Origin: Calditrichia bacterium
GTDB taxonomy: Bacteria > Calditrichota > Calditrichia > RBG-13-44-9 > J042
Direction of reading: 5' to 3'
Assembly (NCBI GenBank): GCA_030430345.1
Contig: JAUIFT010000127.1
Location: forward strand, 1-7,088
DNA: 7,088 nucleotides
A model generated the notes under the pieces. It ran no database searches, was not told where the DNA came from, and saw only the letters and a list, made by a program, of their open reading frames with translations. Below, in pieces: positions 1 to 6,758 of the stretch; the first letter of the stretch is position 1; every line of letters starts with the position of its first letter. A program made the translations under genes and the position numbers.

Positions 1-114
1 CTGGCAATGAGCATTTTTCGTTACGGATTGGATTATCTACGGATGATTCTCCTTAATTTTGAGTCAAAAGTTATTGAATTTAATAAAGTTATTCGACTTT
101 TGTCGTGTACTTAG
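1..114 (+). CDS. C-terminal end of an unidentified protein, possibly a transposase (partial)
   Basis: The first frame is open from the left edge for 37 codons and ends with TAG at 112-114. The peptide begins LAMSIFRYGLDYLRMILLN and ends in LSCT. The pattern of a short hydrophobic SIFRYGLDYLR stretch followed by a charged helix recalls the extreme C-terminus of IS4-type DDE transposases, where an 'SIF/SLF..GL..L' segment is common. That is a family impression, not a motif proof, because no catalytic residue lies inside the window. No terminal inverted repeat or target duplication is visible downstream. The frame converges on the minus-strand gene ending at 171. It could equally be the end of another protein or a chance open frame. 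Confidence 0.35.
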   Translation: MAMSIFRYGLDYLRMILLNFESKVIEFNKVIRLLSCT

Positions 115-170
115 CATTAAATGTTTAAAGTTACCAATTTTTTTTGCAGGTCTTGTTAAGATGATGGGTT

Positions 171-914
171 CTACCGTCCCAGTCCCAGCGATATCGCCTG
201 CTGTTTACGAATCTCCGCGAAAGGCCGCTGCCATTCAACCGCGCCATTAAATTCCCAGGCGACCAGGGGAATTTGCCCTTCCCGGGCCAATTGCCGGAAC
301 AACCGTTTTTCTGCGTCCGGTTCCCGGGAAAAACCAAAGGGATTACGATGTCCCGTTCCCCGTAACTTGTGGTATTTACTGTCATTTGCAGCAATCAACT
401 CAAATAATTCCCTGCCTCTTTGAATCATATAATCGAGAAAAGGGATATCGTAAGGTTGAATATCGGCATTTTTCCGGGGAGATTTTTTCACCCACTTCGC
501 CCAGTCATACCCATAAAGAAAATCATGAACATAGCGGAAACGGATCCGGGTATTTTCACCAAAAATATCATTTAGTATTACAATCTTTTCCGCGGTGGCC
601 GCCAGCGTTTTTCTGTCGCTACTATCATTGTCAAGCGCGGCGGCAACCAACACACTGGTAAGATAATCAAAGTCCCAAAAGATGTTTTCCGGAAAATTGC
701 GTAACACCGCAGTGACAATCTCGCGGAGATGAAAGGCTATTTCCCGCAAACGTTTTTCCTCCCGGATCAAACTGGCAGCGTGTTCGCCAAGATTTTTAAA
801 AGACGTCGGCGTATCCCGATCCGGCGCAACGGAAAGGTAACAAATGGCAGATTCCTTTATCTGCGCATCAATGGCGCGGAAATCGGCTAAAGCAGTTGCG
901 GGTATTTTACTCAC
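171..914 (-). CDS. Uncharacterised 247-residue protein, translationally coupled to the UbiA-family gene
   Basis: I do not recognise this family. I chose GTG at 914-912 as the start because it overlaps the TGA stop of the upstream prenyltransferase gene in a 4-base GTGA, the classic coupling arrangement. A GGGGAG lies 13 bases upstream. The frame is also open upstream to a TTG at 971, but that would force a 61-base overlap. The protein appears soluble: it has no signal peptide and no membrane segment, and it is rich in charged helices. Striking stretches are FPENIFWDFDY (residues 74-84), FLYGYDWAKWV (132-142) and RNPFGFSREPDAEKRL (190-205). Their density of aromatic and charged residues suggests a conserved ligand-binding or catalytic core. 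No DDxxD prenyl-diphosphate motif, Rossmann glycine motif or metal-binding histidine cluster is evident. The coupling implies a job tied to the membrane prenyltransferase, but this is inference only. Confidence 0.8.
   Translation of the reverse strand: MSKIPATALADFRAIDAQIKESAICYLSVAPDRDTPTSFKNLGEHAASLIREEKRLREIAFHLREIVTAVLRNFPENIFWDFDYLTSVLVAAALDNDSSDRKTLAATAEKIVILNDIFGENTRIRFRYVHDFLYGYDWAKWVKKSPRKNADIQPYDIPFLDYMIQRGRELFELIAANDSKYHKLRGTGHRNPFGFSREPDAEKRLFRQLAREGQIPLVAWEFNGAVEWQRPFAEIRKQQAISLGLGR
911..914 (-). promoter_or_regulatory. GTGA stop/start overlap coupling two genes
   Basis: On the minus strand the bases GTGA contain both the TGA stop of the prenyltransferase gene and the GTG start of the next frame. 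Such 4-base overlaps usually indicate translation coupling and one shared transcript. The GGGGAG at 933-928 is further away than ideal (13 bases), which fits ribosome re-initiation better than independent initiation. Confidence 0.65.
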
Positions 915-1855
915 GGCTGAATCGATGCTCCCCAAATCCAGTAGACAGCGATAAAACTGCTGGAGAGCCAAATCGCCAGATGAAGGTCATTTTTATAGGC
1001 GGCTTGCGCCTTAAAGGCATTTGTTTTCGCGCGATCGCTGGATTGCCAGATCCGGTATCCATACCAAAGGATGATGATAATTGCCAGAATGCGAACCAAA
1101 GCGGGCAATGTGCTATCCTGGGTTCGTCCCAATAATAAAAACAGGACTGCCAATAGTAAGAGGAATTCAATCGCTCTTCGGCAGGATCGATTGCCAAACA
1201 TCGTCACCAGTGTGGTTTTCCCGCCTTTGGGGTCACTTTCTTCATCGCTCAGTCCGCTGGCAATTGCACTGGCCAATGCCATGACCATAAAGGCCGGCAG
1301 CACTTCCCCGGCGGCCGGCGGCAGCCAGTCTCCCGACTGGCAATAAATATTAAACATCGGTAGAGCAACGCCTACCCCGAGCATTTCCAGCAATTCCCCG
1401 CCGCCCCGGTAATTTAAACGGATGGGAGGCAGCGAATAGCTAACAAAGATGAACAGGCAAGCGATGCCGGCAAAAAAAAGATATCCGCGATGCATCGCCA
1501 CCTCACCGATACTGGCAATGCCCAGAGCAGCGGCCCCGGTCAGCGCACCAGCGATGAGCAGGTCATTCCCGGAAAGAATATTATCAGGAATTGTTTTCGG
1601 CGAGCATCCCTCCGGAAACATTGTCCGTTTCAGGCGGTCGACAGCTTCATCTGCCCAGTCATTCATGAAAACGATAAAAAGGAGGATAAAAATTGTAAAG
1701 AGGCCACCAATCAGTAGCCCGCTGAGGGAGATACTATTTGTAGCGCTAACCCCGATCGATTGCCCCAATAAAAAAGGCACCAGCAGTTTCGGCCAGCTAT
1801 TCGGTTTCGCAGCATATTTCCAGCGGGCAAAAGTGCCCATCGTTGCCATATCCAT
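911..1855 (-). CDS. UbiA-superfamily prenyltransferase (membrane)
   Basis: This is a 314-residue integral membrane enzyme of the UbiA superfamily. Members transfer a polyprenyl group from its diphosphate to an aromatic or other acceptor, as in quinone, heme O, chlorophyll and archaeal-type lipid synthesis. The first Mg-diphosphate motif is NDWADEAVD at residues 65-73 (NDxxDxxxD). The second is DEESD at 204-208, followed by KGGKTT. The segment SYSLPPIRLNYRGGGELLE near 139-156 resembles MenA and other UbiA loops. Hydrophobic helices surround these motifs (about 44-64, 100-116, 124-140, 184-200, 229-243, 252-266 and 292-309). Between the first motif and the next helix is an unusual stretch, RTMFPEGCSPKTIPDNIL (77-94). 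I chose ATG 1855; an in-frame TTG lies at 1873, and ATGs at 1849 and 1840 are also possible. The acceptor substrate cannot be read from the sequence, so I assign no gene symbol. The stop overlaps the next gene's GTG. Confidence 0.88.
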   Translation of the reverse strand: MDMATMGTFARWKYAAKPNSWPKLLVPFLLGQSIGVSATNSISLSGLLIGGLFTIFILLFIVFMNDWADEAVDRLKRTMFPEGCSPKTIPDNILSGNDLLIAGALTGAAALGIASIGEVAMHRGYLFFAGIACLFIFVSYSLPPIRLNYRGGGELLEMLGVGVALPMFNIYCQSGDWLPPAAGEVLPAFMVMALASAIASGLSDEESDPKGGKTTLVTMFGNRSCRRAIEFLLLLAVLFLLLGRTQDSTLPALVRILAIIIILWYGYRIWQSSDRAKTNAFKAQAAYKNDLHLAIWLSSSFIAVYWIWGASIQP

Positions 1856-1967
1856 GGGATTTCCCGTAAACAATGTCTATGGCACAATGAAACAAATCCC
1901 CCCCGGAAAAACAAGCGGTTGATATTTACACTCTGATCTTTCGCAAATGAGCAACTCTGAACATCGA

Positions 1968-2474
1968 TCAACTGCCAATGCGGAGGTGGACAACATTGTC
2001 AAATGAGAGAATTCGAAAGCGGTTCAAGCGCCGGCCATCCATCGGATCGCTGATACCAATGATATCGTCCTGCCCATGGTCGATCTCCCCCGGGCAGGGA
2101 TTATCATCGTCTTCGATCACCCAGATAATAATATCGCGGAATTGTATGTCTTCATAATAGAGATAGGTGCGCGTCTGGTAATCCGGGCGCACAAACTCCG
2201 CATTTGTATAAAATAAATGGTCGGAAGAATCGACATGCCCCAAGCCTTGAAAATTGCCGGAACATCCCAATAAATCACCACTATTGGCGTCGAAAATATG
2301 TACTTCCACTTCCAGCTTCCCCACACTGTCATACTCATCTGTAACTTCGATTTCGGTAATTTTGATCGGAATCGGCTCCGGCTCATAAATCGAACGGCCA
2401 CTACAGGCGATTAACAAACAGAAGGGAAATAATATCGCCAGCTTAAACTTGTTAAATATCTTCCAAATTTCCAT
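1968..2474 (-). CDS. Predicted lipoprotein with an acidic, possibly calcium-binding, C2-like domain
   Basis: This is a 168-residue protein with a lipoprotein signal peptide: a basic N-terminus with lysines at 5, 9 and 11, a hydrophobic core at about 12-22, and the lipobox L21-I22-A23-C24. Lipidation at C24 would leave a mature part of about 145 residues. Residue +2 is Ser rather than Asp, so outer-membrane sorting is plausible by the enterobacterial rule. After a proline-rich linker (30-37), alternating hydrophobic strands lead to IIIWVIEDDDNPCPGE (115-130) and then GQDDIIGIS (134-142). Paired acidic loops between beta strands resemble calcium loops of C2 or beta-sandwich domains, but I cannot claim homology. 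C71 and C127 could form a disulfide. The start is ATG 2474, not 2495, because GGGGAG sits 5 bases upstream and the signal peptide begins there. The gene lies 112 bases upstream of the UbiA gene on the same strand, so it may share that transcript. Confidence 0.75.
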   Translation of the reverse strand: MEIWKIFNKFKLAILFPFCLLIACSGRSIYEPEPIPIKITEIEVTDEYDSVGKLEVEVHIFDANSGDLLGCSGNFQGLGHVDSSDHLFYTNAEFVRPDYQTRTYLYYEDIQFRDIIIWVIEDDDNPCPGEIDHGQDDIIGISDPMDGRRLNRFRILSFDNVVHLRIGS

Positions 2475-2479
2475 GTTTT

Positions 2480-2485
2480 CTCCCC
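2480..2485 (-). promoter_or_regulatory. Ribosome binding site fixing the lipoprotein start
   Basis: The minus strand reads GGGGAGAAAACATG. GGGGAG is 5 bases from the ATG at 2474 and inside the longer frame that could start at 2495. This supports the downstream ATG, which also gives a typical signal peptide length. Confidence 0.6.
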
Positions 2486-2562
2486 AGGTAAACATCTTTA
2501 ATATAACATTTTAAGTTTAATAATCCGGCAGCCATATTTAACTACCTGTTGTTAAAAACTAA

Positions 2563-2606
2563 CAGTGCACCAGTGTAAATCACTGCCGCAGATATAACAC
2601 TGCACT
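2563..2606. repeat. Nested CAGTG/CACTG inverted repeats
   Basis: CAGTG occurs at 2563-2567 and 2571-2575, and its complement CACTG at 2581-2585 and 2598-2602, giving four copies in 40 bases with inverted symmetry. The inner pair forms CAGTG-TAAAT-CACTG. An outer pair, AGTGCA (2564-2569) and TGCACT (2601-2606), encloses it. This could be an operator cluster or a hairpin in a leader transcript. The arms are short, so chance is not excluded. Confidence 0.35.
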
Positions 2607-2818
2607 TTATCCGGCTTTGGGCGAATATTGTTTTTCTTCACCACTACCGCTTTGTATTCCTAATACACCACTGCTTTTAAAATCCCTGACCATTATTTCC
2701 ATCTTCCGCGAATTTTGTCCGAAATACCGGCATTGAACAGCGGCGCCCCGTCAAAAAACGCGCTTTATTTCCCTGGCGGGAATGACTATATTCCTTCGAA
2801 AATGTATACGGGACAGAT

Positions 2819-3205
2819 ATGAACATTCATGCCATCGGCGTAGATCTGGCAGAAATTGACCGGGTAGAAGCATTAATCGAAAATTACGGCGAGAAATTCC
2901 TCAGCCGGGTGTTTACCGAAACGGAAATCGACTATTGCCGGCAAAAGGCAAATGCCCAAAGTTTTGCAGCCCGCTTTGCGGTGAAAGAAGCGGTTTTTAA
3001 AGCAGCAGGCACCGGTCTTAGTCTCGGCATGCATTGGCGCGATGTGGAAATCGTGAATAATGCCAAGGGTAAACCCCGGGTTGAATTGCATGGTAAAACC
3101 GCGGAAATGCTCGCCGGAAAAAAAATACATGTATCAATCTCTCACAGCGGTAATCTGGCTATTGCGATGATCGTTGTCGAAAATTTGGCCCCTATGGAAT
3201 CGTAA
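2819..3205 (+). CDS. acpS: Holo-[acyl-carrier-protein] synthase
   Basis: This cytoplasmic enzyme transfers 4'-phosphopantetheine from coenzyme A to the conserved serine of apo-acyl carrier protein, activating it for fatty acid synthesis. At 128 residues it has the usual length for the AcpS type, which works as a trimer. GVDLAEIDRVE (7-17) contains the magnesium ligand D9. RFAVKEAVFKAAGTG (52-66) contains the second metal ligand E57 and the CoA-binding K61. HVSISHSGNLAIAMIVVE (104-121) is the conserved C-terminal strand with H109. All key residues are present, so the gene looks intact. The ATG is preceded by a GGGA at modest spacing (2810-2813). The nnr gene follows 59 bases downstream on the same strand, and this pairing is common in bacteria, so the two probably form an operon. 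Confidence 0.96.
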   Translation: MNIHAIGVDLAEIDRVEALIENYGEKFLSRVFTETEIDYCRQKANAQSFAARFAVKEAVFKAAGTGLSLGMHWRDVEIVNNAKGKPRVELHGKTAEMLAGKKIHVSISHSGNLAIAMIVVENLAPMES

Positions 3206-3250
3206 AATCGGCTTGAACAGATGAAACCAGGAATTCCTCTTTCGGGATTT

Positions 3251-3256
3251 AAGGAG
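3251..3256 (+). promoter_or_regulatory. Strong ribosome binding site of nnr
   Basis: AAGGAG lies 8 bases before ATG 3265. It is the best Shine-Dalgarno match in the window and confirms the nnr start. It suggests that nnr is translated independently of acpS although the two are probably co-transcribed. Confidence 0.75.
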
Positions 3257-3264
3257 ACCACTTC

Positions 3265-4830
3265 ATGATTAAAGTAGTAACCGCTGCGGAAATGCAGGAG
3301 AAGGATCGCTTCACGATAAACAGTATTGGCGTACCAGGTGTCGTTTTAATGGAGAATGCCGGACGGGCAGTTTCCCGGGTTGTTCAGAACAAGCTGGAGA
3401 ATGAGGCGGATCCCCTGGTCTATATTTTCTGTGGAAAAGGCAATAATGGCGGAGATGGGTTTGTCGTCGCCCGGCATTTATGGAATGAAGGGGTTTACGT
3501 GCGAGTGTTTTGCACGGAGGAAGTGGCAAAAATTTCTGGCGATGCCCTGATTAATTACAATATCCTGCGCAATATGAACATTCCCATCGAATACATTTCG
3601 GCGATCGACGATATTCGTGAGCTGGAAAATGAGCCTCCGGACATTTTAGTGGATGCGCTCCTTGGCACCGGCATCAAAGGCGCAGTGCAGGGCATCACCG
3701 CCGAGCTGATCAATTTTATCAATCAAAATCTTGAGACAACAGTTATTTCCGTCGATGTGCCATCCGGGTTAAACGCCAGTTCTCCGGAAGTGGCCGGCAA
3801 AGCAATTCGGGCGGATATCACCGTTAGTATGGCGCTGCCGAAGTGGTGCCATGTTTTTTACCCCGCGAAGACTAATGTCGGCGAACTCTACATCGCCGAC
3901 ATCGGCATTCCTCCCTCTGTATTGAGTCAGGATAACGTAATGCTCGATATGCTGGAGGATTATGATATCGTGCTGCCTTTTCGCTATGCCGATTCCCACA
4001 AGTATGACAATGGCAAGGTCGGTGTATTGGCTGGTTCCAACGGCTACACTGGTGCCGCCGCCCTCGCCGCGCAGGCGACGATGAAGATGGGCGCCGGTCT
4101 GGTCATTATCGGGGTGCCGGAAAGCATCAACAATGTTCTTGAGCAGAAACTAACCGAGGTCATTACCCGCCCGCTCCCGGAAACCCCGGAGAAAACCATT
4201 GGGCAGGTCAGCCGGGGACGGATTAAAGATCTGCTGGAATGGTCCGATGTATTAGCGATTGGTCCGGGATTGGGACGGAGCGAAGAGGTTCAGAAAACCG
4301 TAATCGATATCCTGCGCGATTTCGATAAGCCGATTGTTATCGATGCCGATGCCCTCCTGGCGTTAGCGAATCATCGCGAGATTCTGGAAGCCGGCCCGCA
4401 TCCAAACTGGATTCTTACTCCGCATTTAGGCGAATTCCGCCGTTTCTTCCCGGGAGAAACAAAAACTTCCATCGTTCAGAATCGCATTCCCCTGGCGCAG
4501 GACTTCGCGGAAAAATACGGCCTTACACTACTCCTGAAAGGGGCGCCGGCCCTGGTGGCAATGCCGGATCGCCGGGTCTATCTCAATTCTACCGGAAACG
4601 CCGGATTGGCCAGTGGCGGCACCGGGGATGTGCTCACCGGATTTATTGCCGGCTTGCTTGCCCAGCATTACGATCCCGATGAAGCCGCTTATACCGCTAA
4701 TTTTATTCACGGCTATGCCGCGGACTATCTCGTCCGTAAAACCACGCAATATACCCTGATGGCTGGTGAATTGATCGATCATTTAGGGGCGGCAATGAAC
4801 GAACTGGCGGAGAAACAGCAAAAGCATTAG
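3265..4830 (+). CDS. nnr: Bifunctional NAD(P)H-hydrate epimerase / ADP-dependent NAD(P)H-hydrate dehydratase
   Basis: This enzyme repairs hydrated nicotinamide cofactors. The N-terminal YjeF_N domain epimerises R- and S-NAD(P)HX, and the C-terminal YjeF_C/NnrD domain dehydrates the S form at the expense of ADP (ATP in eukaryotes). At 521 residues it has the usual length of the fused bacterial form. The epimerase half (about 1-220) shows GKGNNGGDG (57-65), DALLGTGIKG (130-139) and DVPSGLN (164-170), including the conserved Asp of the potassium and substrate site. The dehydratase half (about 235-515) shows KYDNGKVGVLAGSNGYTGA (246-264), GPGLG (333-337), DADAL (360-364), TPHLGEF (385-391), KGAP (425-428) and NAGLASGGTGDVLTG (445-459). 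D455 matches the catalytic Asp of this ribokinase-like fold. Both halves look intact. It follows acpS in the same direction and has its own strong ribosome binding site. Confidence 0.97.
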   Translation: MIKVVTAAEMQEKDRFTINSIGVPGVVLMENAGRAVSRVVQNKLENEADPLVYIFCGKGNNGGDGFVVARHLWNEGVYVRVFCTEEVAKISGDALINYNILRNMNIPIEYISAIDDIRELENEPPDILVDALLGTGIKGAVQGITAELINFINQNLETTVISVDVPSGLNASSPEVAGKAIRADITVSMALPKWCHVFYPAKTNVGELYIADIGIPPSVLSQDNVMLDMLEDYDIVLPFRYADSHKYDNGKVGVLAGSNGYTGAAALAAQATMKMGAGLVIIGVPESINNVLEQKLTEVITRPLPETPEKTIGQVSRGRIKDLLEWSDVLAIGPGLGRSEEVQKTVIDILRDFDKPIVIDADALLALANHREILEAGPHPNWILTPHLGEFRRFFPGETKTSIVQNRIPLAQDFAEKYGLTLLLKGAPALVAMPDRRVYLNSTGNAGLASGGTGDVLTGFIAGLLAQHYDPDEAAYTANFIHGYAADYLVRKTTQYTLMAGELIDHLGAAMNELAEKQQKH

Positions 4831-4834
4831 CACC

Positions 4835-4883
4835 TGGCAGTGGATGATGTAATTTTTCCCTGATTAACCAAATGCTACTGCCA
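4835..4883. terminator. Inverted repeat between convergent genes, possible weak terminator
   Basis: TGGCAGTGG (4835-4843) pairs with CTACTGCCA (4875-4883) through nine base pairs, one of them G-T. The loop is 31 bases and contains ATTTTTCCC. It begins four bases after the nnr stop and lies in the convergent gap before the methyltransferase gene, the expected place for a shared terminator. The long loop and the lack of a clean following T-run make it non-canonical. Confidence 0.25.
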
Positions 4884-4954
4884 CTTTCTCATATTGTAGT
4901 TATTTATTCAAGATAATCATCCCGGAGCGGACGACGCACCGCTGGAAAGCCATA

Positions 4955-5386
4955 TCAATAAACAAAGGGAACCAGCTTGCGGGAAGTTTCCCGGTATGCT
5001 GCATAATCCGGGAAATGCGCTGCCAGTAATGTTTCCTCCCGGCGTATTTTCAGCAATAAATCAATCACTAAAACCACCCAGGTAAATAGTCGCTGCGGCG
5101 TGTAGTGCTCAATGAGCATCGGCAGGGTTGTAATCAACAGAGCGGTGTACATCGGATGGCGGATGTATTGATAAGGCCCGTCAGTTATCAGCACCGCTTT
5201 GCTGCTAACCTCCGGGGTGATATTGGGTCGGCTGCGGCGCATGCTGTATATTGCCCAAAACCCGAGAAATATACCGACAAACTGGGCAAGCGCGCCGAAC
5301 GGATCGCCGACCAGGATTGGGCCGCTTTGCAGTAAGTAGCCCAGGCAGGCAAATTGTATAAAAACCAGTAAATAAGAGACAGCCAT
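4955..5386 (-). CDS. ICMT/PEMT-like membrane methyltransferase
   Basis: This 143-residue integral membrane protein belongs to the superfamily of isoprenylcysteine carboxyl methyltransferases and phospholipid N-methyltransferases, which use S-adenosylmethionine. The diagnostic core is TDGPYQYIRHPMYTALL (68-84), where RHPMY is the family signature, followed by RREE (115-118) and FPDYAAYRETSRKLVPF (125-141). Helices lie at about 4-19, 32-49, 80-94 and 101-114. The substrate is unknown: bacterial members act on lipids, small thiols or other molecules, and prenylated protein substrates are not expected. I chose ATG 5386. The frame is open to a TTG at 5413, but AGGA 5 bases before the ATG decides the start. 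The gene begins 7 bases after the stop of the antiporter frame, so the two are almost certainly co-transcribed. Confidence 0.86.
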   Translation of the reverse strand: MAVSYLLVFIQFACLGYLLQSGPILVGDPFGALAQFVGIFLGFWAIYSMRRSRPNITPEVSSKAVLITDGPYQYIRHPMYTALLITTLPMLIEHYTPQRLFTWVVLVIDLLLKIRREETLLAAHFPDYAAYRETSRKLVPFVY

Positions 5387-5391
5387 TTTTT

Positions 5392-5395
5392 TCCT
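5392..5395 (-). promoter_or_regulatory. Shine-Dalgarno AGGA overlapping the upstream stop codon
   Basis: The minus strand reads TAGGAAAAAAATG. TAG ends the antiporter frame, and its AG starts the AGGA that serves the methyltransferase ATG at 5386 with a 5-base spacer. The arrangement supports the shorter methyltransferase start and translational coupling. Confidence 0.6.
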
Positions 5396-6758
5396 ATTCA
5401 GACTTCTTACCAAAAATAAATAGAATTACAACGATCGCGATCAAACCCAATGGCAGGACCAGCCAATTGCTGATTCCAAATCCGACCGGAATATATCCCA
5501 GCGCACTGGCGACGCCCGCACATGTTAAAGCATAAGGCAACTGAGTGCGAACGTGATCAATATGGTCTGCACCGGACGCCATGGAGGACATAATCGTCGT
5601 ATCGGAAATCGGGGAGCAATGATCGCCAAAGATCGCACCGGCCAGCACCGCCGCAGTGCCGCTTAACAATAAGTTCATTGCATGGGATTCCGATAACCCG
5701 GCTTCAATCGGAAAAGAATAGGCCAGCGGGATGGCAATCGGCATCAGTATCGCCATGGTTCCCCAGGCGGTGCCGGTTGAAAAGGAGATCACTGCTGCAC
5801 CAAGAAAAATAAGCAGTGGGAGCCATTGCGGGGTCAGGAATGTTTTTGTTAGCTGGACGACGTAATCTGCTGTCGAGAGGTCCTTGCAAATGTCCCCAAT
5901 CGCCCAGGCGGTGGTTAGAATCAGAATAGCCATTACCATTGCCCGAACGCCGCCGACCCAGGCGCGTAACGCGGTTTCCAGACTGAGCAGTTTCTGGCCA
6001 ACCGCCATGCCAATAGCGGCGATACTACCGATCATCGACGCCCAGACCAGCACCGAGAAAGAGTCGGCACTGCCAATCACGCTGCTCAAGTATTGTATCC
6101 AGGAATAACCGGAAACGTCTGTGCCATCCCCTTTGAGACTCTCCAAACCAGTATAATAGAGGCCGATCATAACGACAACGACGACAACCCCCACCGGCAG
6201 CACGGCATTATACCAGCGCTTCGGGATCGATTCATCCGCGATCATTTCCGGGTCTGCGAGATCTGCCAGTGGCATGGCGTCGTTGCGGAGCACCTGCCCG
6301 GTCGTGCGGGCCCGTTCTTCCGCCCGGCGCATCGCCCCAAAATCACGCATCAAAAAGGCTATCATGAATCCGAAGAAGAGGGTGTAAACCGGGTAAAAAT
6401 TGTAGGGAATCGTTTCGATGAAGGTCAGATATGCATTTTTATCCACCCCAAGGGTTTGGAAGGATTGATTGATCAAGCTGATTTCGTAGCCAATCCAGGT
6501 GGAAATAATCGCAATATTCGCTACTGGCGATGCTGTCGAGTCTACCAGATAAGATAACTTTTCCCGGGAGATTTTCAACTTGTCGGTCAGCGGACGCATG
6601 GTATTTCCGACGATCAGGGTATTGGCATAATCATCGAAGAAAATGAAAACCCCCATTGCCCAGGTGGATAATTGGCCACCGCGGGGACTTTTCGCATAGC
6701 GGGAGAGTTTCTCAACAATTCCCTGTGTGCCACCGGAACGGGAGATTACCCCGACCAT
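5394..6758 (-). other. NhaC-family antiporter segment of the chimeric frame (N-terminally truncated)
   Basis: About 454 residues match the NhaC family from the SRSGGTQG region to the end. I judge that roughly the first hundred residues, normally several transmembrane helices, are missing. The remaining motifs, including the acidic FFDDYANT and the [11 protein letters not shown] loop, are complete and uninterrupted, so the parent gene looks recently functional rather than decayed. The C-terminus ends in a hydrophobic helix and a lysine-rich tail (IFGKKSE), as expected for an intact end. I withhold a gene symbol because NhaC-like paralogues differ in substrate. Confidence 0.85.

Larger units (their letters stand above)
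2475..2818. other. Divergent intergenic spacer between the lipoprotein gene and acpS
   Basis: This 344-base stretch carries no convincing gene on either strand. It separates two divergently transcribed genes, so it should contain both promoters. Possible -10 hexamers are TATATT at 2505-2500 on the minus strand, about 26 bases upstream of the lipoprotein ATG, and TATATT at 2787-2792 on the plus strand, 26 bases upstream of the acpS ATG. Neither has a good -35 at 17 bases, so the calls are weak. Short inverted repeats occur at 2537-2556 (TTTAAC and GTTAAA, 8-base loop) and at 2563-2606. Part of it is AT-rich, consistent with regulatory DNA. Confidence 0.45.

Noticed and set aside
94..105. CGAC-TTTT-GTCG hairpin in the left intergenic region
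   Set aside because: The stem is only four base pairs, lies inside the open frame that ends at 114, and is not followed by a T-run, so it is not a credible terminator.
139..147. Run of T in the convergent gap before 171
   Set aside because: No stable GC-rich stem precedes it on either strand, so I do not call an intrinsic terminator.
386..661. Plus-strand open frames opposite the minus-strand genes
   Set aside because: They have no recognisable motifs or ribosome binding sites and lie antisense to well-supported coding sequence, so they are shadows.
171..971. Longer start (TTG 971) for the unknown protein
   Set aside because: It would overlap the prenyltransferase gene by 61 bases. The GTG at 914 gives a standard 4-base overlap, and the extra 19 residues mirror the other gene's coding sequence.
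3229..3238. Perfect palindrome AGGAATTCCT between acpS and nnr
   Set aside because: A 10-base palindrome with no loop and no second copy is expected by chance in a window this long. It lies in a short operon spacer with no other regulatory sign.
6093..6557. 154-codon plus-strand frame opposite the antiporter
   Set aside because: Its peptide is rich in His, Arg and Cys in a pattern typical of the reverse complement of membrane-protein codons, and the minus-strand antiporter motifs account for the region.
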